The position numbers and the translations under genes are program-made. From contig NZXG01000024.1 of NCBI GenBank assembly GCA_002701845.1, positions 1-64,000 of the forward strand: a DNA stretch of 64,000 bases. Reading direction: 5' to 3'. The notes beneath the pieces are model-generated. The model worked only from the letters and a program-made list of their open reading frames with translations. It searched no databases and was not told the origin of the DNA. Of this stretch, positions 9,514 to 19,415 are shown in pieces. Positions within the stretch are counted from its first letter, which is position 1, and each line of letters begins with the position of its first letter. Source of the stretch: Pseudomonadales bacterium. GTDB taxonomy: Bacteria > Pseudomonadota > Gammaproteobacteria > Pseudomonadales > Ketobacteraceae.

Positions 9514-9733
9514 GATTTTCATTGGCGCCGGCAATCAGGCGAAACCGGGGCACCGTTTTACCGGCCACCTGTACCTGTTCGCAGAACATGGACAGGGGGC
9601 GTACCCATAGCCCCTGTTCCCCGTAGAGGGGCCGATACACCACCAGTTGCTCCTCGGTTTCACTGTGACGGGCCACTCCAATCACCTGATAGTCATTGCC
9701 TTTGTAGTGGCGATAACGGCCTGGTTGAATCAT
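9500..9733 (-). CDS. DUF1653 family small protein
   Basis: This 77-residue protein is almost entirely the DUF1653 domain: PGRYRHYKGNDYQVIGVARH near the N-terminus, then SETEEQLVVYRPLYG and WVRPLSMFCE. The family is widespread and small, and its function is not established. The ATG overlaps the stop codon of the upstream DUF1853 gene as ATGA, so the two should be translationally coupled. Its 3' end runs 14 bases into the convergent pseudo-receiver gene. Confidence 0.85.
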   Translation of the reverse strand: MIQPGRYRHYKGNDYQVIGVARHSETEEQLVVYRPLYGEQGLWVRPLSMFCEQVQVAGKTVPRFRLIAGANENPTGD

Positions 9734-10719
9734 GGGCCCTGTTCTCCATTGTTCTGATGTTGCGATAATCTATTTTGACCGGCCTGCTTCGCCGCCACCA
9801 CTGTCCTTTCGGTTGCGGCCAGGCAGGTGCGGGCCTGGTCGGGCCATTGATCCGGCACCACGAATACAAAGACGGCGGTCGATTGCCAGGCGTCCAACAG
9901 TAAATGCACTGGGTGATGGCGTTCGCCCAGGCGCGCAAGCAATTCCCGATGATCAACTGGAAGGCGGCGGCGGGGGACCAGCCAGTCTTCTTTCTCCAGC
10001 CAGTAACAGCGGGCCCGGGGTGCATTGGCCAGGCACTGGCTGAATGCCTTCAGGGTCAGCCACAATCCCCGCAGATGACCGGGGGCAATAGCCGCTGGTG
10101 TTTGGGGTTGCTCACCGAGGGGATAGTAAAGGCGGCCTTTGCTCAGTAAGCGGCTGACGCTCACCTCCCAGCCCTGTTGCCGGCAGTAGGCTCGTGCCGC
10201 AGCCTGGCTGGACAGCTTTAATTGCCGGTGCAACAGATGACGGTGTTTCAGGTCCAACCGGTCTTTCAGGTGTGGACCGAACCAGTGATCACTCCGTGCC
10301 AACGGCATCAAACCCAGATAGAACTTAACCGCCAGTTCCCAGTGCTCCACCCGGTTCAGCCGGCGATCCCGCACCAGCAAATCGAATTCGCCAAGGGTCT
10401 GACCATCCACGTTGATCTGAACGTTGTGCGCCAGGCATTGGTAGCGGTCGTTGTGCGCCAGCCAGTAGCCCCACAGGCGCTCAAAATAACTGCCCAAACG
10501 CCGTCGGCCTCCGACCTCCAGATACTGAATCAGTGGCTCAGGTGTCGAATCCAGTTGTTGCAATTGCGGCAGCATTGCCGTGTAAGCCTGGTGAAAGAAG
10601 TCCGCACTAAAGCCCTGCTCCCGGTACGCGGGCACCATCAGTGCCGGACTTTGCAGGGCCCACGCCAGATCCTGCACCGCTGGGGTCTGGAAACGGTCAA
10701 TGGGAGTCGGAGCTGGCAT
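9730..10719 (-). CDS. DUF1853 family protein, PD-(D/E)XK nuclease-like
   Basis: This protein of about 329 residues is taken from the ATG at 10719 (MPAPTPIDRF). The open frame continues upstream, but that part overlaps the rhombosortase gene and does not look like family sequence. The central block GEFDLLVRDRRLNRVEHWEL followed by AVKFYL has the spacing of the PD-(D/E)XK nuclease core: an Asp on one strand and E-x-(K) on the next. DUF1853 has no established cellular role that I know of. It overlaps the rhombosortase gene by 23 bases upstream and DUF1653 by 4 bases downstream, so the three genes form one transcription unit behind valS. Confidence 0.75.
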   Translation of the reverse strand: MPAPTPIDRFQTPAVQDLAWALQSPALMVPAYREQGFSADFFHQAYTAMLPQLQQLDSTPEPLIQYLEVGGRRRLGSYFERLWGYWLAHNDRYQCLAHNVQINVDGQTLGEFDLLVRDRRLNRVEHWELAVKFYLGLMPLARSDHWFGPHLKDRLDLKHRHLLHRQLKLSSQAAARAYCRQQGWEVSVSRLLSKGRLYYPLGEQPQTPAAIAPGHLRGLWLTLKAFSQCLANAPRARCYWLEKEDWLVPRRRLPVDHRELLARLGERHHPVHLLLDAWQSTAVFVFVVPDQWPDQARTCLAATERTVVAAKQAGQNRLSQHQNNGEQGP

Positions 10720-11356
10720 CGGTTGGCGGTCGACGATGAAATCGCCGGTTGGAAATGGTGCCGGTAACCAGCCCGGTGAGGGCGCCATACAGATGGCTGT
10801 CCACCGCCACGACCCCACCGATGATGTCAGCGGTAACCGTATCGCCACCGGCAATCAGCTGCTCATAAACGAATTTGCCCAACAGAAACAAGGCAAAAAA
10901 ACCGGACAGAAACGGGCTGCGGTGCCAGCCCACGATCAGGTAGTGGGTGAGGATGCCATAGATGGCCCCCGACAAACCCACGTACCAGTTGATTTCGGGA
11001 TTGAACAGAAAGATGCCCACACCCACCCCCAGGGCACACAGCAGCAGCGCCACCATCTCCTCCCGGGGTGAAATATCCTCGCGAAAGCTGGCGGCGACAA
11101 TCAGGTATCCCACCAGATTGAGTGCCGTGTGGTTAAATCCCAGATGCACAAACTGGCTGGTGAGCAGGCGCCATATTTCACCGTTGGCGATGGGTTCGTG
11201 GATAAGTGCAAAATGTTTGATCTGGGCATCCGGCAACATGGTGGTGAGACTGATGCCCACCATCACCACGATGGAAAACCACCACTGCCGAAAGAACTCG
11301 TTAAAGTTTTTGCGGGCGGCGGCTTCGCGATCCTGTTGCGGGTCGGGATGGTTCAT
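10697..11356 (-). CDS. rrtA: Rhombosortase (rhomboid-family intramembrane serine protease)
   Basis: This 219-residue protein has about six membrane helices. The rhomboid features are GEIWRLLTSQFVHLGFNHTALN at about residues 59-80, the catalytic-Ser motif GLSGAIYG at about 128-135, and a late His in the SHLYGALTG motif near 187-195. The SHLYG pattern and the short length are typical of rhombosortases, which process proteins with C-terminal GlyGly-CTERM tags. It lies six bases after the valS stop codon and overlaps DUF1853, so it is probably co-transcribed with both. A candidate substrate, the giant surface protein with an internal GG/helix/RR block, lies 6 kb away. Rhombosortase rather than general rhomboid is inferred from these motifs. 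Confidence 0.8.
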   Translation of the reverse strand: MNHPDPQQDREAAARKNFNEFFRQWWFSIVVMVGISLTTMLPDAQIKHFALIHEPIANGEIWRLLTSQFVHLGFNHTALNLVGYLIVAASFREDISPREEMVALLLCALGVGVGIFLFNPEINWYVGLSGAIYGILTHYLIVGWHRSPFLSGFFALFLLGKFVYEQLIAGGDTVTADIIGGVVAVDSHLYGALTGLVTGTISNRRFHRRPPTDASSDSH

Positions 11357-11362
11357 AAGCGG

Positions 11363-14215
11363 TTACAGCGACTTAATCTTGTTGTACTGGGTTTGCAATT
11401 CGGCCAGCGCTGATTGGTGCTCACTGATTTTGGCCCGCTCTTTCGCCACCACATCCTCCGGGGCCCGGTCCACGAACTTGGGATTACCGAGCTTGGTCTC
11501 CACCCGTTTGATTTCCTTCTCGTGTTTATCTATTTCCTTCTGCAGTCGCGCCAGCTCGGCGGCTTTGTCAATCAGGCCACTCATGGGTACCAGCACCTGC
11601 ATGTCGCCCACCAGCTGAATGGCGGAAAGCGGCGGCTCATCGGTGGCGGCCAGCCAGCTGATGTCCTCCAGCTTGGCCAGGGGTATCAAATAGCTTCGGT
11701 AGTCCTGGTAACGCTGCTGATCGGTGGCGTTGCCTTTTTGCAGCAGCACGGGTAAGTGCTTACCGGGGGAAATATTCATCTCCCCGCGAATATTACGGAC
11801 CGCCACAATCACCTGTTGTAACCAGCGGATATCCGCTTCCGCCGAGGCGTCGGCCTGATCGCTGTCGGCCTCGGGGTAGGGCTGCAACATAATGGTGTCA
11901 CCCTGCTGACCGGTCAGCGGCGCCAGCTGCTGCCAGATTTCCTCAGTGATAAAGGGCATAAACGGATGGGCCAGTCGCAAAATTGCCTCCAGCACCTGCA
12001 CCAGGGTGCGGCGGGTGCCGGTTTGTGCCTCGCTGCCGGCATCGGAGTCATTCAGTACCGGTTTGGAAAGTTCCAGATACCAGTCGCAGTATTCGTTCCA
12101 GACAAATTCGTAGAGTGCTTGCGCGGCATGATCGAAACGGTATTCGTTGATGGCCTTGCCCACTTGGCTTACGGTGGTCTGCAGACGGGAGCGTATCCAG
12201 CGATCCGCCACGCTCAGTTGGGCCGGACCGTCAGTGTTCACACCGCCCTCCGGGCTGGTGTTCATCAGCACGTAGCGGCTGGCGTTCCACAGTTTGTTGC
12301 AGAAATTGCGGTAACCTTCCAGTCGCTGGATATCAAATTTGATGTCACGTCCGGTGGAGGCCAGGGACAGGAAGGTAAAGCGCAAGGCATCTGTGCCATA
12401 GGAGGCGATGCCCTCGGCAAATTCCTTGCGCGTGTGCTTGGCGATCTTCTCGGCCATCTGCGGTTGCATCATGCCGCTGGTGCGCTTTGCCACCAGGCTT
12501 TCCAGATCAATGCCGTCGATGATATCCAGCGGGTCCAGTACGTTGCCTTTGGACTTCGACATCTTCTGGCCTTCGGAATCCCGCACCAGACCATGAACGT
12601 ACACCTGCTTGAAGGGCACCTGGGGCGAGCCATCGGGATTCTTCATGAAGTGCAGGGTCATCATGATCATCCGCGCCACCCAGAAAAAGATGATGTCAAA
12701 GCCGGTGACCAGTACACTGGTGGGGTGGAAGGTGGCCAGGTCTGGGGTTTTTTCCGGCCAGCCCAGGGTGGAAAAGGTCCACAGGGCGGAGCTGAACCAG
12801 GTATCCAGCACGTCCTCATCCTGGCTTAGGGGCAGGTTGGCGTGTAGTGCGTATTTTTGTCGGACTTCCTGTTCGTCCCGGCCCACGTAGACATTGCCAT
12901 CGCTGTCGTACCAGGCGGGAATCCGGTGCCCCCACCACAGCTGGCGCGATATACACCAGTCCTGCAGATCGCGCATCCAGGCGAAGTACATATTCTCGTA
13001 TTGTTTGGGGACAAATTCGATGGCGCCGTTTTCCACCGCGGCAATGGCGGGCTCTGCCAGGGGTGCCACTTTGACGTACCACTGATCGGTAAGGAATGGC
13101 TCAACCACCACCCCGGAGCGATCGCCCTTTGGCACTTTGAGGGCATGATCGTCGGTCTTGTCCAGCAGACCCCGGGCCTCCAGGTCCTCGATGATTTGGC
13201 GACGGGCTGCAAACCGGTCCAGCCCGGTGTAAGCCGCCGGCAGGCTGCGGTCCAACAGCTCATCCGGCTCACCATTCTGACGGAAGATTTCCGCTTCCCC
13301 GCGGATAGCGGCGTCGATGGTGAGCACATTGATTAAAGGCAGATTGTGGCGTTTGCCCACCTCATAGTCGTTAAAATCATGAGCCGGGGTGATCTTAACG
13401 CAACCGGTACCAAATTCCCGGTCCACGTATTCGTCCGCCACAATGGGAATTTCCCGATTAACCAGGGGCAGGCGCACGGTTTTACCGATCAAATGCTGGT
13501 AACGTTCATCCAGCGGGTGTACCGCCACGGCGCTGTCCCCCAGCATGGTTTCCGGGCGGGTGGTGGCCACCACAATATAATCCAATCCCTCGGTGGTGAG
13601 GGCGCCGTGGGCCAGGGGATAGCGGAAATGCCAAAGCTTGCCTTGTTGGTCCACGTTCTCCACTTCCAGGTCGGAAATGGCGGTGTGCAGTTTCGGGTCC
13701 CAGTTCACCAGCCGTTTGCCCCGATAGATCAGACCTTCTTCATGCAGGCGAACAAACACCTCTTTGACCGCGTTGGATAGCCCCTCGTCCATGGTAAAAC
13801 GTTCCCGGGACCAGTCCAGGCTGGCACCCATGCGCCGTAGCTGGCGGGTAATGGTGCCGCCGGACTGGGCTTTCCATTCCCAGACTTTTTCCAGGAACTG
13901 CTCCCGCCCCAGATCGTGGCGCGACAGCTCCTCGGCGGCCAGTTGTCGCTCCACCACCATCTGGGTGGCAATGCCGGCGTGATCAGTGCCCACCTGCCAC
14001 AGGGTATTGCGACCGCGCATGCGCTGCACCCGGATCAGGGTGTCCATGATGGTGTCCTGAAACGCATGGCCCATATGCAGGCTGCCGGTGACGTTGGGGG
14101 GCGGGATCATGATGCTGTAGGGCTCGCCCTGGCCGCTGGGCTTGAAGTAGCCCTTTGTTTCCCAGGTTTCATACCAGCGGGTTTCGATGTCTCGCGGGTT
14201 GAAGGTCTTATCCAT
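11363..14215 (-). CDS. valS: Valyl-tRNA synthetase
   Basis: This class I aminoacyl-tRNA synthetase charges tRNA-Val and edits threonine. It has about 950 residues, the usual length. The HIGH-type motif is [15 protein letters not shown] near residues 41-55, and KMSKSKGN is at about 551-558. The C-terminal 70 residues are a Lys/Glu-rich coiled coil, the tRNA-binding arm of ValS. The ATG at 14215 ([11 protein letters not shown]) matches the family N-terminus. An in-frame GTG two codons upstream, better spaced from a weak gagag, is an alternative. It follows pepA-holC-unknown as in Pseudomonas and is followed within six bases by the rhombosortase gene. Confidence 0.97.
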   Translation of the reverse strand: MDKTFNPRDIETRWYETWETKGYFKPSGQGEPYSIMIPPPNVTGSLHMGHAFQDTIMDTLIRVQRMRGRNTLWQVGTDHAGIATQMVVERQLAAEELSRHDLGREQFLEKVWEWKAQSGGTITRQLRRMGASLDWSRERFTMDEGLSNAVKEVFVRLHEEGLIYRGKRLVNWDPKLHTAISDLEVENVDQQGKLWHFRYPLAHGALTTEGLDYIVVATTRPETMLGDSAVAVHPLDERYQHLIGKTVRLPLVNREIPIVADEYVDREFGTGCVKITPAHDFNDYEVGKRHNLPLINVLTIDAAIRGEAEIFRQNGEPDELLDRSLPAAYTGLDRFAARRQIIEDLEARGLLDKTDDHALKVPKGDRSGVVVEPFLTDQWYVKVAPLAEPAIAAVENGAIEFVPKQYENMYFAWMRDLQDWCISRQLWWGHRIPAWYDSDGNVYVGRDEQEVRQKYALHANLPLSQDEDVLDTWFSSALWTFSTLGWPEKTPDLATFHPTSVLVTGFDIIFFWVARMIMMTLHFMKNPDGSPQVPFKQVYVHGLVRDSEGQKMSKSKGNVLDPLDIIDGIDLESLVAKRTSGMMQPQMAEKIAKHTRKEFAEGIASYGTDALRFTFLSLASTGRDIKFDIQRLEGYRNFCNKLWNASRYVLMNTSPEGGVNTDGPAQLSVADRWIRSRLQTTVSQVGKAINEYRFDHAAQALYEFVWNEYCDWYLELSKPVLNDSDAGSEAQTGTRRTLVQVLEAILRLAHPFMPFITEEIWQQLAPLTGQQGDTIMLQPYPEADSDQADASAEADIRWLQQVIVAVRNIRGEMNISPGKHLPVLLQKGNATDQQRYQDYRSYLIPLAKLEDISWLAATDEPPLSAIQLVGDMQVLVPMSGLIDKAAELARLQKEIDKHEKEIKRVETKLGNPKFVDRAPEDVVAKERAKISEHQSALAELQTQYNKIKSL

Positions 14216-14382
14216 GGTCACCGGTTACTCTCGAGGTCTGAACGTCACTTGTGGCTGAGGCCGGAGTTGGGGCGAGGGGCTGGCGGGGCAGCGTCTGCCG
14301 CATTGGCGGATGTGAGAGTCAGACGCGAACTGCCGGCCGCCCTGCGCAGCAACAGGCCACGGCGGCCGTCAAGTATACCGGT

Positions 14383-15213
14383 CTAGCGGGGATTTTTCCT
14401 GATCTCTTTGAACATTCTGTCCACTTCCTGTTCCAGTTTCATGCGTAATTCCGCTTCCAGGCGAGGCAGGCTGGCACGGACCACCTCATCCACCAGCTGA
14501 CTGGCTTTGCGGCGCAGGGTCTGCAGCTCCCGGGAACTGTTGTGGTTGTCAAAAGAGACTTTGTTAAGCGGGTTGTCCTGGAGCAGTTTGCGGAGCTGGG
14601 CAGAGGCGTCATTGTCCGTCTCGCCCCGCTGTTCCCAGGCATGATTTTCCCGGATTTTGTCCAGGGTGGAGCGGGGCAGGAAGGGGTTTTCCGTGCTGCC
14701 GCTGGCCTGAAACCGATTCAGGGGACGGGTGACCTCGGCGGCGGAGGGTTGGGGCCGGGCCGGCGGTTCCGGTGGCAGGGTGGCTTCGGCACGGGGTGCG
14801 GGGGCCGGGGATGCCGTAGCACCGGGCCGGCGGTACTGGCGCACCCGCTCGCTGATGTCCAGGGGGTCACGATCCAGAAAGCTCATGTCCATGTGGTCGG
14901 CGGCCGCCGCCGGCTGCAGTGGCGCGGTGTCGAAGCGGGGAGCGGAGCGATCCAGTGAATCCGTGGGCTGCAGGGTGGGAGGTTCCCCGGAATGATCCTC
15001 AGTGGACGCCGGCTCCGGATCCTCCATGGTTTCACTCAATACTGGGACCTCGTCCACAAAACTTTTCAGTACCGGAATATCCTCCGGTACCACTGTCGCC
15101 TCGTCCTGCTCCCCGGCCCGCTCTTCCAACATCCGGCTCAAAGACTCCAGATCATTCAGCATATCTTCTTTTTCTTGTTGATTTATTGAAGATTTTTGAT
15201 CACCGTGGCTCAT
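14383..15213 (-). CDS. Uncharacterised acidic protein between holC and valS
   Basis: The protein has about 276 residues. The ATG at 15213 (MSHGDQ) is preferred over one four codons upstream because ggaag lies six bases before it. The N-terminal 110 residues are acidic and low in hydrophobics (polar DLESLSRMLEERAGE helix, many E/D/P/T). The middle is Pro/Ala-rich, and the last 100 residues (from NPFLPRSTLDKIRENHAWEQ) are helical and look like the conserved part. There is no signal peptide or membrane segment. Pseudomonas has an uncharacterised gene at the same place between holC and valS, so it is probably an ancient neighbour. Its function is unknown. Confidence 0.7.
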   Translation of the reverse strand: MSHGDQKSSINQQEKEDMLNDLESLSRMLEERAGEQDEATVVPEDIPVLKSFVDEVPVLSETMEDPEPASTEDHSGEPPTLQPTDSLDRSAPRFDTAPLQPAAAADHMDMSFLDRDPLDISERVRQYRRPGATASPAPAPRAEATLPPEPPARPQPSAAEVTRPLNRFQASGSTENPFLPRSTLDKIRENHAWEQRGETDNDASAQLRKLLQDNPLNKVSFDNHNSSRELQTLRRKASQLVDEVVRASLPRLEAELRMKLEQEVDRMFKEIRKNPR

Positions 15214-15228
15214 GATGACTTCCATTCA

Positions 15229-15645
15229 CTAAATATTGTGCGTGTCTAAAGCATAGCCTCTTTCCCGGTAAAAACGGAACTTGTCCCGACACCGGGCCCG
15301 GGATTCCGGATCGCCGGGCACAATTTCCGCCACCCGGTGGAAGCGGGAAAAAAACGGGGGGATGTTGGTGGCCAGATTCACCATAACATCCTCGTGTTGG
15401 CCAGGCTGCTCCTGATGACACAATTGCAGTGGCTGGTGCCCCTGTCCCGGCCCGCAACCATGGGCCAGAAACGAGTCGGGACGCTGCCAAAGGGCGGCGC
15501 TGAGTGCTTCGGTCTGGCCAGTATCCCGGGTGAACACGAAAATTTCGTGACCACGCCGAAAGGCTTTCTCCACCAGACGCGCGGTATAGTCGATAGGCGA
15601 CAGACGCTGGTCCGCCGGCAGTATGTAAAAGTCCACCCGCGTCAT
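15229..15645 (-). CDS. holC: DNA polymerase III chi subunit
   Basis: This 138-residue protein begins with TRVDFYIL and continues ARLVEKAFRRGHEIFVFT, the usual start of chi (HolC). Chi links the clamp loader to single-strand-binding protein. The C-terminal RFHRVAEIVPGDPESRARCRDKFRFYRERGY block matches the family end. It sits directly after pepA with a four-base overlap (its start at 15645 lies within the pepA 3' end), the order found in many gammaproteobacteria, and before the unknown acidic gene. Confidence 0.93.
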   Translation of the reverse strand: MTRVDFYILPADQRLSPIDYTARLVEKAFRRGHEIFVFTRDTGQTEALSAALWQRPDSFLAHGCGPGQGHQPLQLCHQEQPGQHEDVMVNLATNIPPFFSRFHRVAEIVPGDPESRARCRDKFRFYRERGYALDTHNI

Positions 15646-17135
15646 GCCGGCAGCTGGCGCAGCAGGTAATCGGTCAGCAGCGGTACCGGCCGGCCGGTGG
15701 CGCCCTTGGTGGCGCCGCCGCTAAAGGCACTGCCGGCCACATCCAGGTGCGCCCAGGGATAGGCCTTGGTGAATCGGGACAGGAAGCAGGCGGCGGTGAT
15801 GGAGCCGGCCTTGGGCCCGGCGTTGCCGATATTACCCATATCTGCGAAGGGGCTGTCCAGCATCTCCTGGTATTCGTCCCACAGGGGCAGGCGCCAGACT
15901 TTGTCCTGGGTGTAGTCGGCGGCCGCCTGCAGCGCTTCAACCACCGCTTCGTCATTACTCATAAGGCCGCTGGCAAAGGGGCCCAGGGCCACGATCACCG
16001 CGCCGGTGAGGGTGGCGATGTCCACCACCGAGGCGGGCTTGAAGCGTTCCACGTAAGTCAGGGCATCGCACAGTACCAGGCGGCCCTCGGCATCGGTGTT
16101 GAGAATCTCCACGGTCTGCCCGGACAGGGTGGTAACGATGTCGCCGGGGCGGCTGGCCTTGCCATCGGGCATGTTTTCGGCGGCGGCCACTACGCCGATG
16201 ACGTTCAGGGGCAGCTCCATGTCGATCACCGCCCGCATGGCGCCGAATACCGAGGCGGCACCGCACATATCCCATTTCATGGCATCCATGTCCGGCGCCG
16301 GTTTCAGGGAGATGCCGCCGGTATCGAAGGTGATGCCCTTGCCCACCAGCACGTGAGGTTGCTGGTTCTTGGGTCCGCCCTTGTATTCCATAATGATGAG
16401 CCGGGATGGGGTGGCACTGCCGTTGCCCACCGAGAGCAGGGCGCCCATACCCAGCTCTTTCATCTGTTTTTCATCGAGAATGGTGGTTTCCAGCGTTTTG
16501 CTGTCCTTGGCCAGTTTCTTCGCTTGCTGTGCCAGATAACTGGGGTTGCAGATATTGGGGGGAGTGTTGCCCAAATCCCGGGTCAGGTTCATGCCGTTGG
16601 CCACGGCGCTACCGATTTTGATACCCTCTTCCACCGCTTTGTTGTCGGTGTCGCACAGCAGGGTGAGCTTTTTCAGGTTAATCTTGCTTTGTTTATCCTT
16701 GCTTTTATAGTCATTAAAGCGATAGCAGGCGTGGCTGAACAACTCCACCACCTGGCGGGCCAGCCACTGGCCGTCCCGGTCTTTAATCTGGATTTCGTCC
16801 AATAGCAGTGCCGCGTCTTTGGCGGCGGTTTTGGTGAGGGCCGTGGCGGTGGTCACCAGCGCCTTGCGCAGTTTGCTGGCGGACTGTTCGCTGGCCTTGC
16901 CCAGCCCCATCAGTACGATGCGTTTGGCGGGGGTGTCCGGTAATGCTCCCAGAATCTGCAGATCACCGGCCTTACCCTTGATGTCCCCCTGCTTGAGCGC
17001 GGTATTCAGACTGTCGCGGGCGGCCTCGCTGAGGGAATCGACACTGCTGCCCACCACGGCACCTTCGAACACCGGTACAATCAGCGCATCGGTTTTGATT
17101 TTTTCCGGTGTGGTTTTCTTGATCTTAAAGTCCAT
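15642..17135 (-). CDS. pepA: Leucyl aminopeptidase (cytosol aminopeptidase, M17)
   Basis: This 497-residue M17 metallopeptidase removes N-terminal Leu and other residues. In several relatives it also binds DNA (XerCD recombination, transcription). The catalytic domain shows VGKGITFDTGGISLKP, MKWDMCGAA, NTDAEGRLVLCDAL and VDIATLTGA, with the Lys, Asp and Glu ligands of the two metal ions. The ATG at 17135 (MDFKIKKTTPEKIK) is chosen because gggg lies just before it; an upstream TTG is in frame but less likely. It faces lptF across about 100 bases, a conserved pepA/lptF divergent pair, and overlaps holC. Confidence 0.97.
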   Translation of the reverse strand: MDFKIKKTTPEKIKTDALIVPVFEGAVVGSSVDSLSEAARDSLNTALKQGDIKGKAGDLQILGALPDTPAKRIVLMGLGKASEQSASKLRKALVTTATALTKTAAKDAALLLDEIQIKDRDGQWLARQVVELFSHACYRFNDYKSKDKQSKINLKKLTLLCDTDNKAVEEGIKIGSAVANGMNLTRDLGNTPPNICNPSYLAQQAKKLAKDSKTLETTILDEKQMKELGMGALLSVGNGSATPSRLIIMEYKGGPKNQQPHVLVGKGITFDTGGISLKPAPDMDAMKWDMCGAASVFGAMRAVIDMELPLNVIGVVAAAENMPDGKASRPGDIVTTLSGQTVEILNTDAEGRLVLCDALTYVERFKPASVVDIATLTGAVIVALGPFASGLMSNDEAVVEALQAAADYTQDKVWRLPLWDEYQEMLDSPFADMGNIGNAGPKAGSITAACFLSRFTKAYPWAHLDVAGSAFSGGATKGATGRPVPLLTDYLLRQLPA

Positions 17136-17238
17136 GCAAACCCCGCAAGACAAAACAACGTGTTTATTGGATAATGATCCGGTATCACATTACTAACGAA
17201 AAACTCTCAGATTTTCCAGAGATCGCAACGCCTTTTTC

Positions 17239-18357
17239 ATGATTATTTATCGTTACCTCTCACGGCAGCTGTTCTGGGCGACACTCGCGGTCAGTTCCGT
17301 GCTCACCTTTATTCTGGTGTCCAGCCGGTTTCTGAAGTACTTGTCCCAGGCGGCGGTGGGCAAGCTGGAGGGTATGGCGGTGTTTATGGTGATGGCCTAC
17401 CGGCTGCCGGACTTTCTGGAGCTGATTCTGCCACTGGGGCTGTTTCTGGGTATTCTGCTGGCCTATGGGCGCATGTATCTGGAAAACGAGATGGTGGTAC
17501 TGCAGGCCTGTGGGGTCAGTCAGAAGCGGTTACTGGGCTGGTCCATGGTACCGGCCTTCAGTATGGCGCTGGTGATTGGCTTTTTCAGTTTCTATCTCTC
17601 CCCCTGGGGGTCCCAGCAGGCCAATCAGCTGCTGCTGGAACAGGAACGTCGGTCCGGCCTGGAGGTGCTGAGTCCGCGCCGGTTTCACTCCAGTTCCGAC
17701 GGCAGTACCGTCACCTATGTGGAGGATATCGATACCGGGGCTGGGGTGATGGAAAATCTGTTTATCGTCAATTACGACCGTGAGCACCGCGGTGACGAGT
17801 ACGACCAGGTGGTACTGATGCGGGCGGCGGAAGGTCGCTACCGCATTGACCAGGATGGCAACCGCTATCTGGTCATGTCCGATGGCGAACGCTTCGAGGT
17901 GGACCCGGGCAATGCGGAATACGGCCGCTCCAGTTATGGCGAATATTTGGTGAAACTGGAAACCCGGCTGGTGACCGAGGAAACCGAAATCGAGGACCAG
18001 TCCACCACTGATCTGCTGCTGGATCCCAGCCCGGCGGCACGGGTGGAATTACAATGGCGGCTGTCGCTGATGATCATGGTGCCCATTGTGGTGTTTATGG
18101 CGGTGCCCCTGGCCAAGGTGAACCCACGCCAGGGGCGTTACCTGAAAATGCTGCCGGCAATCCTGCTGTATTTGGCTTATCTGTCTCTGATGATGGCGGT
18201 GAAGGGCGCCATTGAGAAGGGGCAGCTGCCGGAGGCGGTGGGGATTTTCTGGGTACATGCCATCTTTCTGGCAGTGGGGGCCGTTCTCAACTACTGGCCC
18301 AAGCTACGCCTGAATCGCTCCAAACGGCGCATGCGGCGCGAGGAGCCGGCGTTATGA
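17239..18357 (+). CDS. lptF: LPS export ABC transporter permease LptF
   Basis: This 372-residue inner-membrane permease of the LptB2FGC complex extracts lipopolysaccharide and sends it to the periplasmic bridge. The N-terminal signature YRYLSRQLFWATLAVSSVL and the first three helices, a periplasmic beta-jellyroll (about 130-260) and three C-terminal helices fit the YjgP/YjgQ family. VELQWRLSLMIMVPIVVFMAVPLAKVNPRQGRY is a strong LptF marker. The stop codon overlaps the lptG start (ATGA). It is divergent from pepA. Confidence 0.95.
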   Translation: MIIYRYLSRQLFWATLAVSSVLTFILVSSRFLKYLSQAAVGKLEGMAVFMVMAYRLPDFLELILPLGLFLGILLAYGRMYLENEMVVLQACGVSQKRLLGWSMVPAFSMALVIGFFSFYLSPWGSQQANQLLLEQERRSGLEVLSPRRFHSSSDGSTVTYVEDIDTGAGVMENLFIVNYDREHRGDEYDQVVLMRAAEGRYRIDQDGNRYLVMSDGERFEVDPGNAEYGRSSYGEYLVKLETRLVTEETEIEDQSTTDLLLDPSPAARVELQWRLSLMIMVPIVVFMAVPLAKVNPRQGRYLKMLPAILLYLAYLSLMMAVKGAIEKGQLPEAVGIFWVHAIFLAVGAVLNYWPKLRLNRSKRRMRREEPAL

Positions 18358-19415
18358 AGCTGCTGGACAACTATTTGGGGCGCACCGTGCTGTTTTCCGT
18401 ATGTATGGTGTTGTTCGTGCTGGTGAGCCTGGATGGGGCCTTTGCCTATCTGGCGGAACTGGATGATCTGAAGGACAGTTATCAGGCGTTGGAAGCGCTG
18501 CTGTTCATTTTATTGACCCTGCCCCGGCGGATCTATGACTTTCTGCCGGTGGCCACTCTCATCGGCAGCCTGATCGGTCTGGGGACCCTGGCCAATACCA
18601 GTGAGCTGACCGTCATCCGGGCCGCCGGCGTGTCCATCTCCAGAATCGTCTGGGCGGCGTCCCGGCCGGTAATCTGGCTGGTGCTGTTGGGCCTGCTGCT
18701 GGGGCAGTTTATCGTGCCCCAGACCGAGCAGTTCGCCCAGTCCGAGCGGGCGCGGTATCTGTATATGGGCGAGAGTATCGGCTCCCGCGACGGCTACTGG
18801 TATCGCGAGGGGGGGCAGTACACCCACATCCAGGTGGTGCAGCCCAACGGCGTAATGTACGGTATCTCAAGGTTCTTTTTTGATGACGACAACGTGCTGA
18901 TTCGGGCGGATTTCGCTGAGCGCGCCATTTATCAGGGGGATCACTGGGTGCTGGAAAAGGTGCGCCAGACCCGAATCTCAGGGGAGCAAACGGAATCCGG
19001 GCATTTTCAGACCCTGCGCTGGGATAATACCTCCATCACGCCCCAGGTGATGTCCGTGGTGGTGCTGAAACCGGATTACCTGTCCATCACCGGCTTGTAT
19101 CGTTACGCGGCCTATCTGGAATCCCAGGATCTGGAAAGCACTTCTTATTTCTTTTCATTCTGGAAGAAGGTTCTGCAGCCCCTGACCACGCTGGTGATGG
19201 TGTTTATCGCCATCTCCTTTGTGTTCGGGCCCCTGCGGTCGGTTACCATGGGTCAGCGGCTGATGGCGGGGATTATCGTGGGGTTGCTGTTTCATTATGC
19301 CCAGCAGTTTTTGGGGCACGTCACCATTATTTTCAGCCTGACCCCGTTTCTGGCGGCGGCCATTCCGTTGGTGGTGAGCCTGTTTATCGGCGTTTATCTG
19401 TTGAAACGGGTTTAG
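18354..19415 (+). CDS. lptG: LPS export ABC transporter permease LptG
   Basis: This 353-residue partner of LptF has the family start LLDNYLGRTVLFSVCMVLFVLVSL, an N-terminal trio of helices, a periplasmic beta-rich domain and the C-terminal FVFGPLRSVTMGQRLMAGI block typical of LptG. It is translationally coupled to lptF by a four-base overlap. Its 3' end overlaps the convergent RDD-protein gene by 32 bases. Confidence 0.95.
   Translation: MKLLDNYLGRTVLFSVCMVLFVLVSLDGAFAYLAELDDLKDSYQALEALLFILLTLPRRIYDFLPVATLIGSLIGLGTLANTSELTVIRAAGVSISRIVWAASRPVIWLVLLGLLLGQFIVPQTEQFAQSERARYLYMGESIGSRDGYWYREGGQYTHIQVVQPNGVMYGISRFFFDDDNVLIRADFAERAIYQGDHWVLEKVRQTRISGEQTESGHFQTLRWDNTSITPQVMSVVVLKPDYLSITGLYRYAAYLESQDLESTSYFFSFWKKVLQPLTTLVMVFIAISFVFGPLRSVTMGQRLMAGIIVGLLFHYAQQFLGHVTIIFSLTPFLAAAIPLVVSLFIGVYLLKRV

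Noticed and set aside
10720-10854. N-terminal extension of the DUF1853 frame
   Set aside because: This part lies wholly inside the rhombosortase gene and does not look like DUF1853. The start at 10719 gives a normal family N-terminus.
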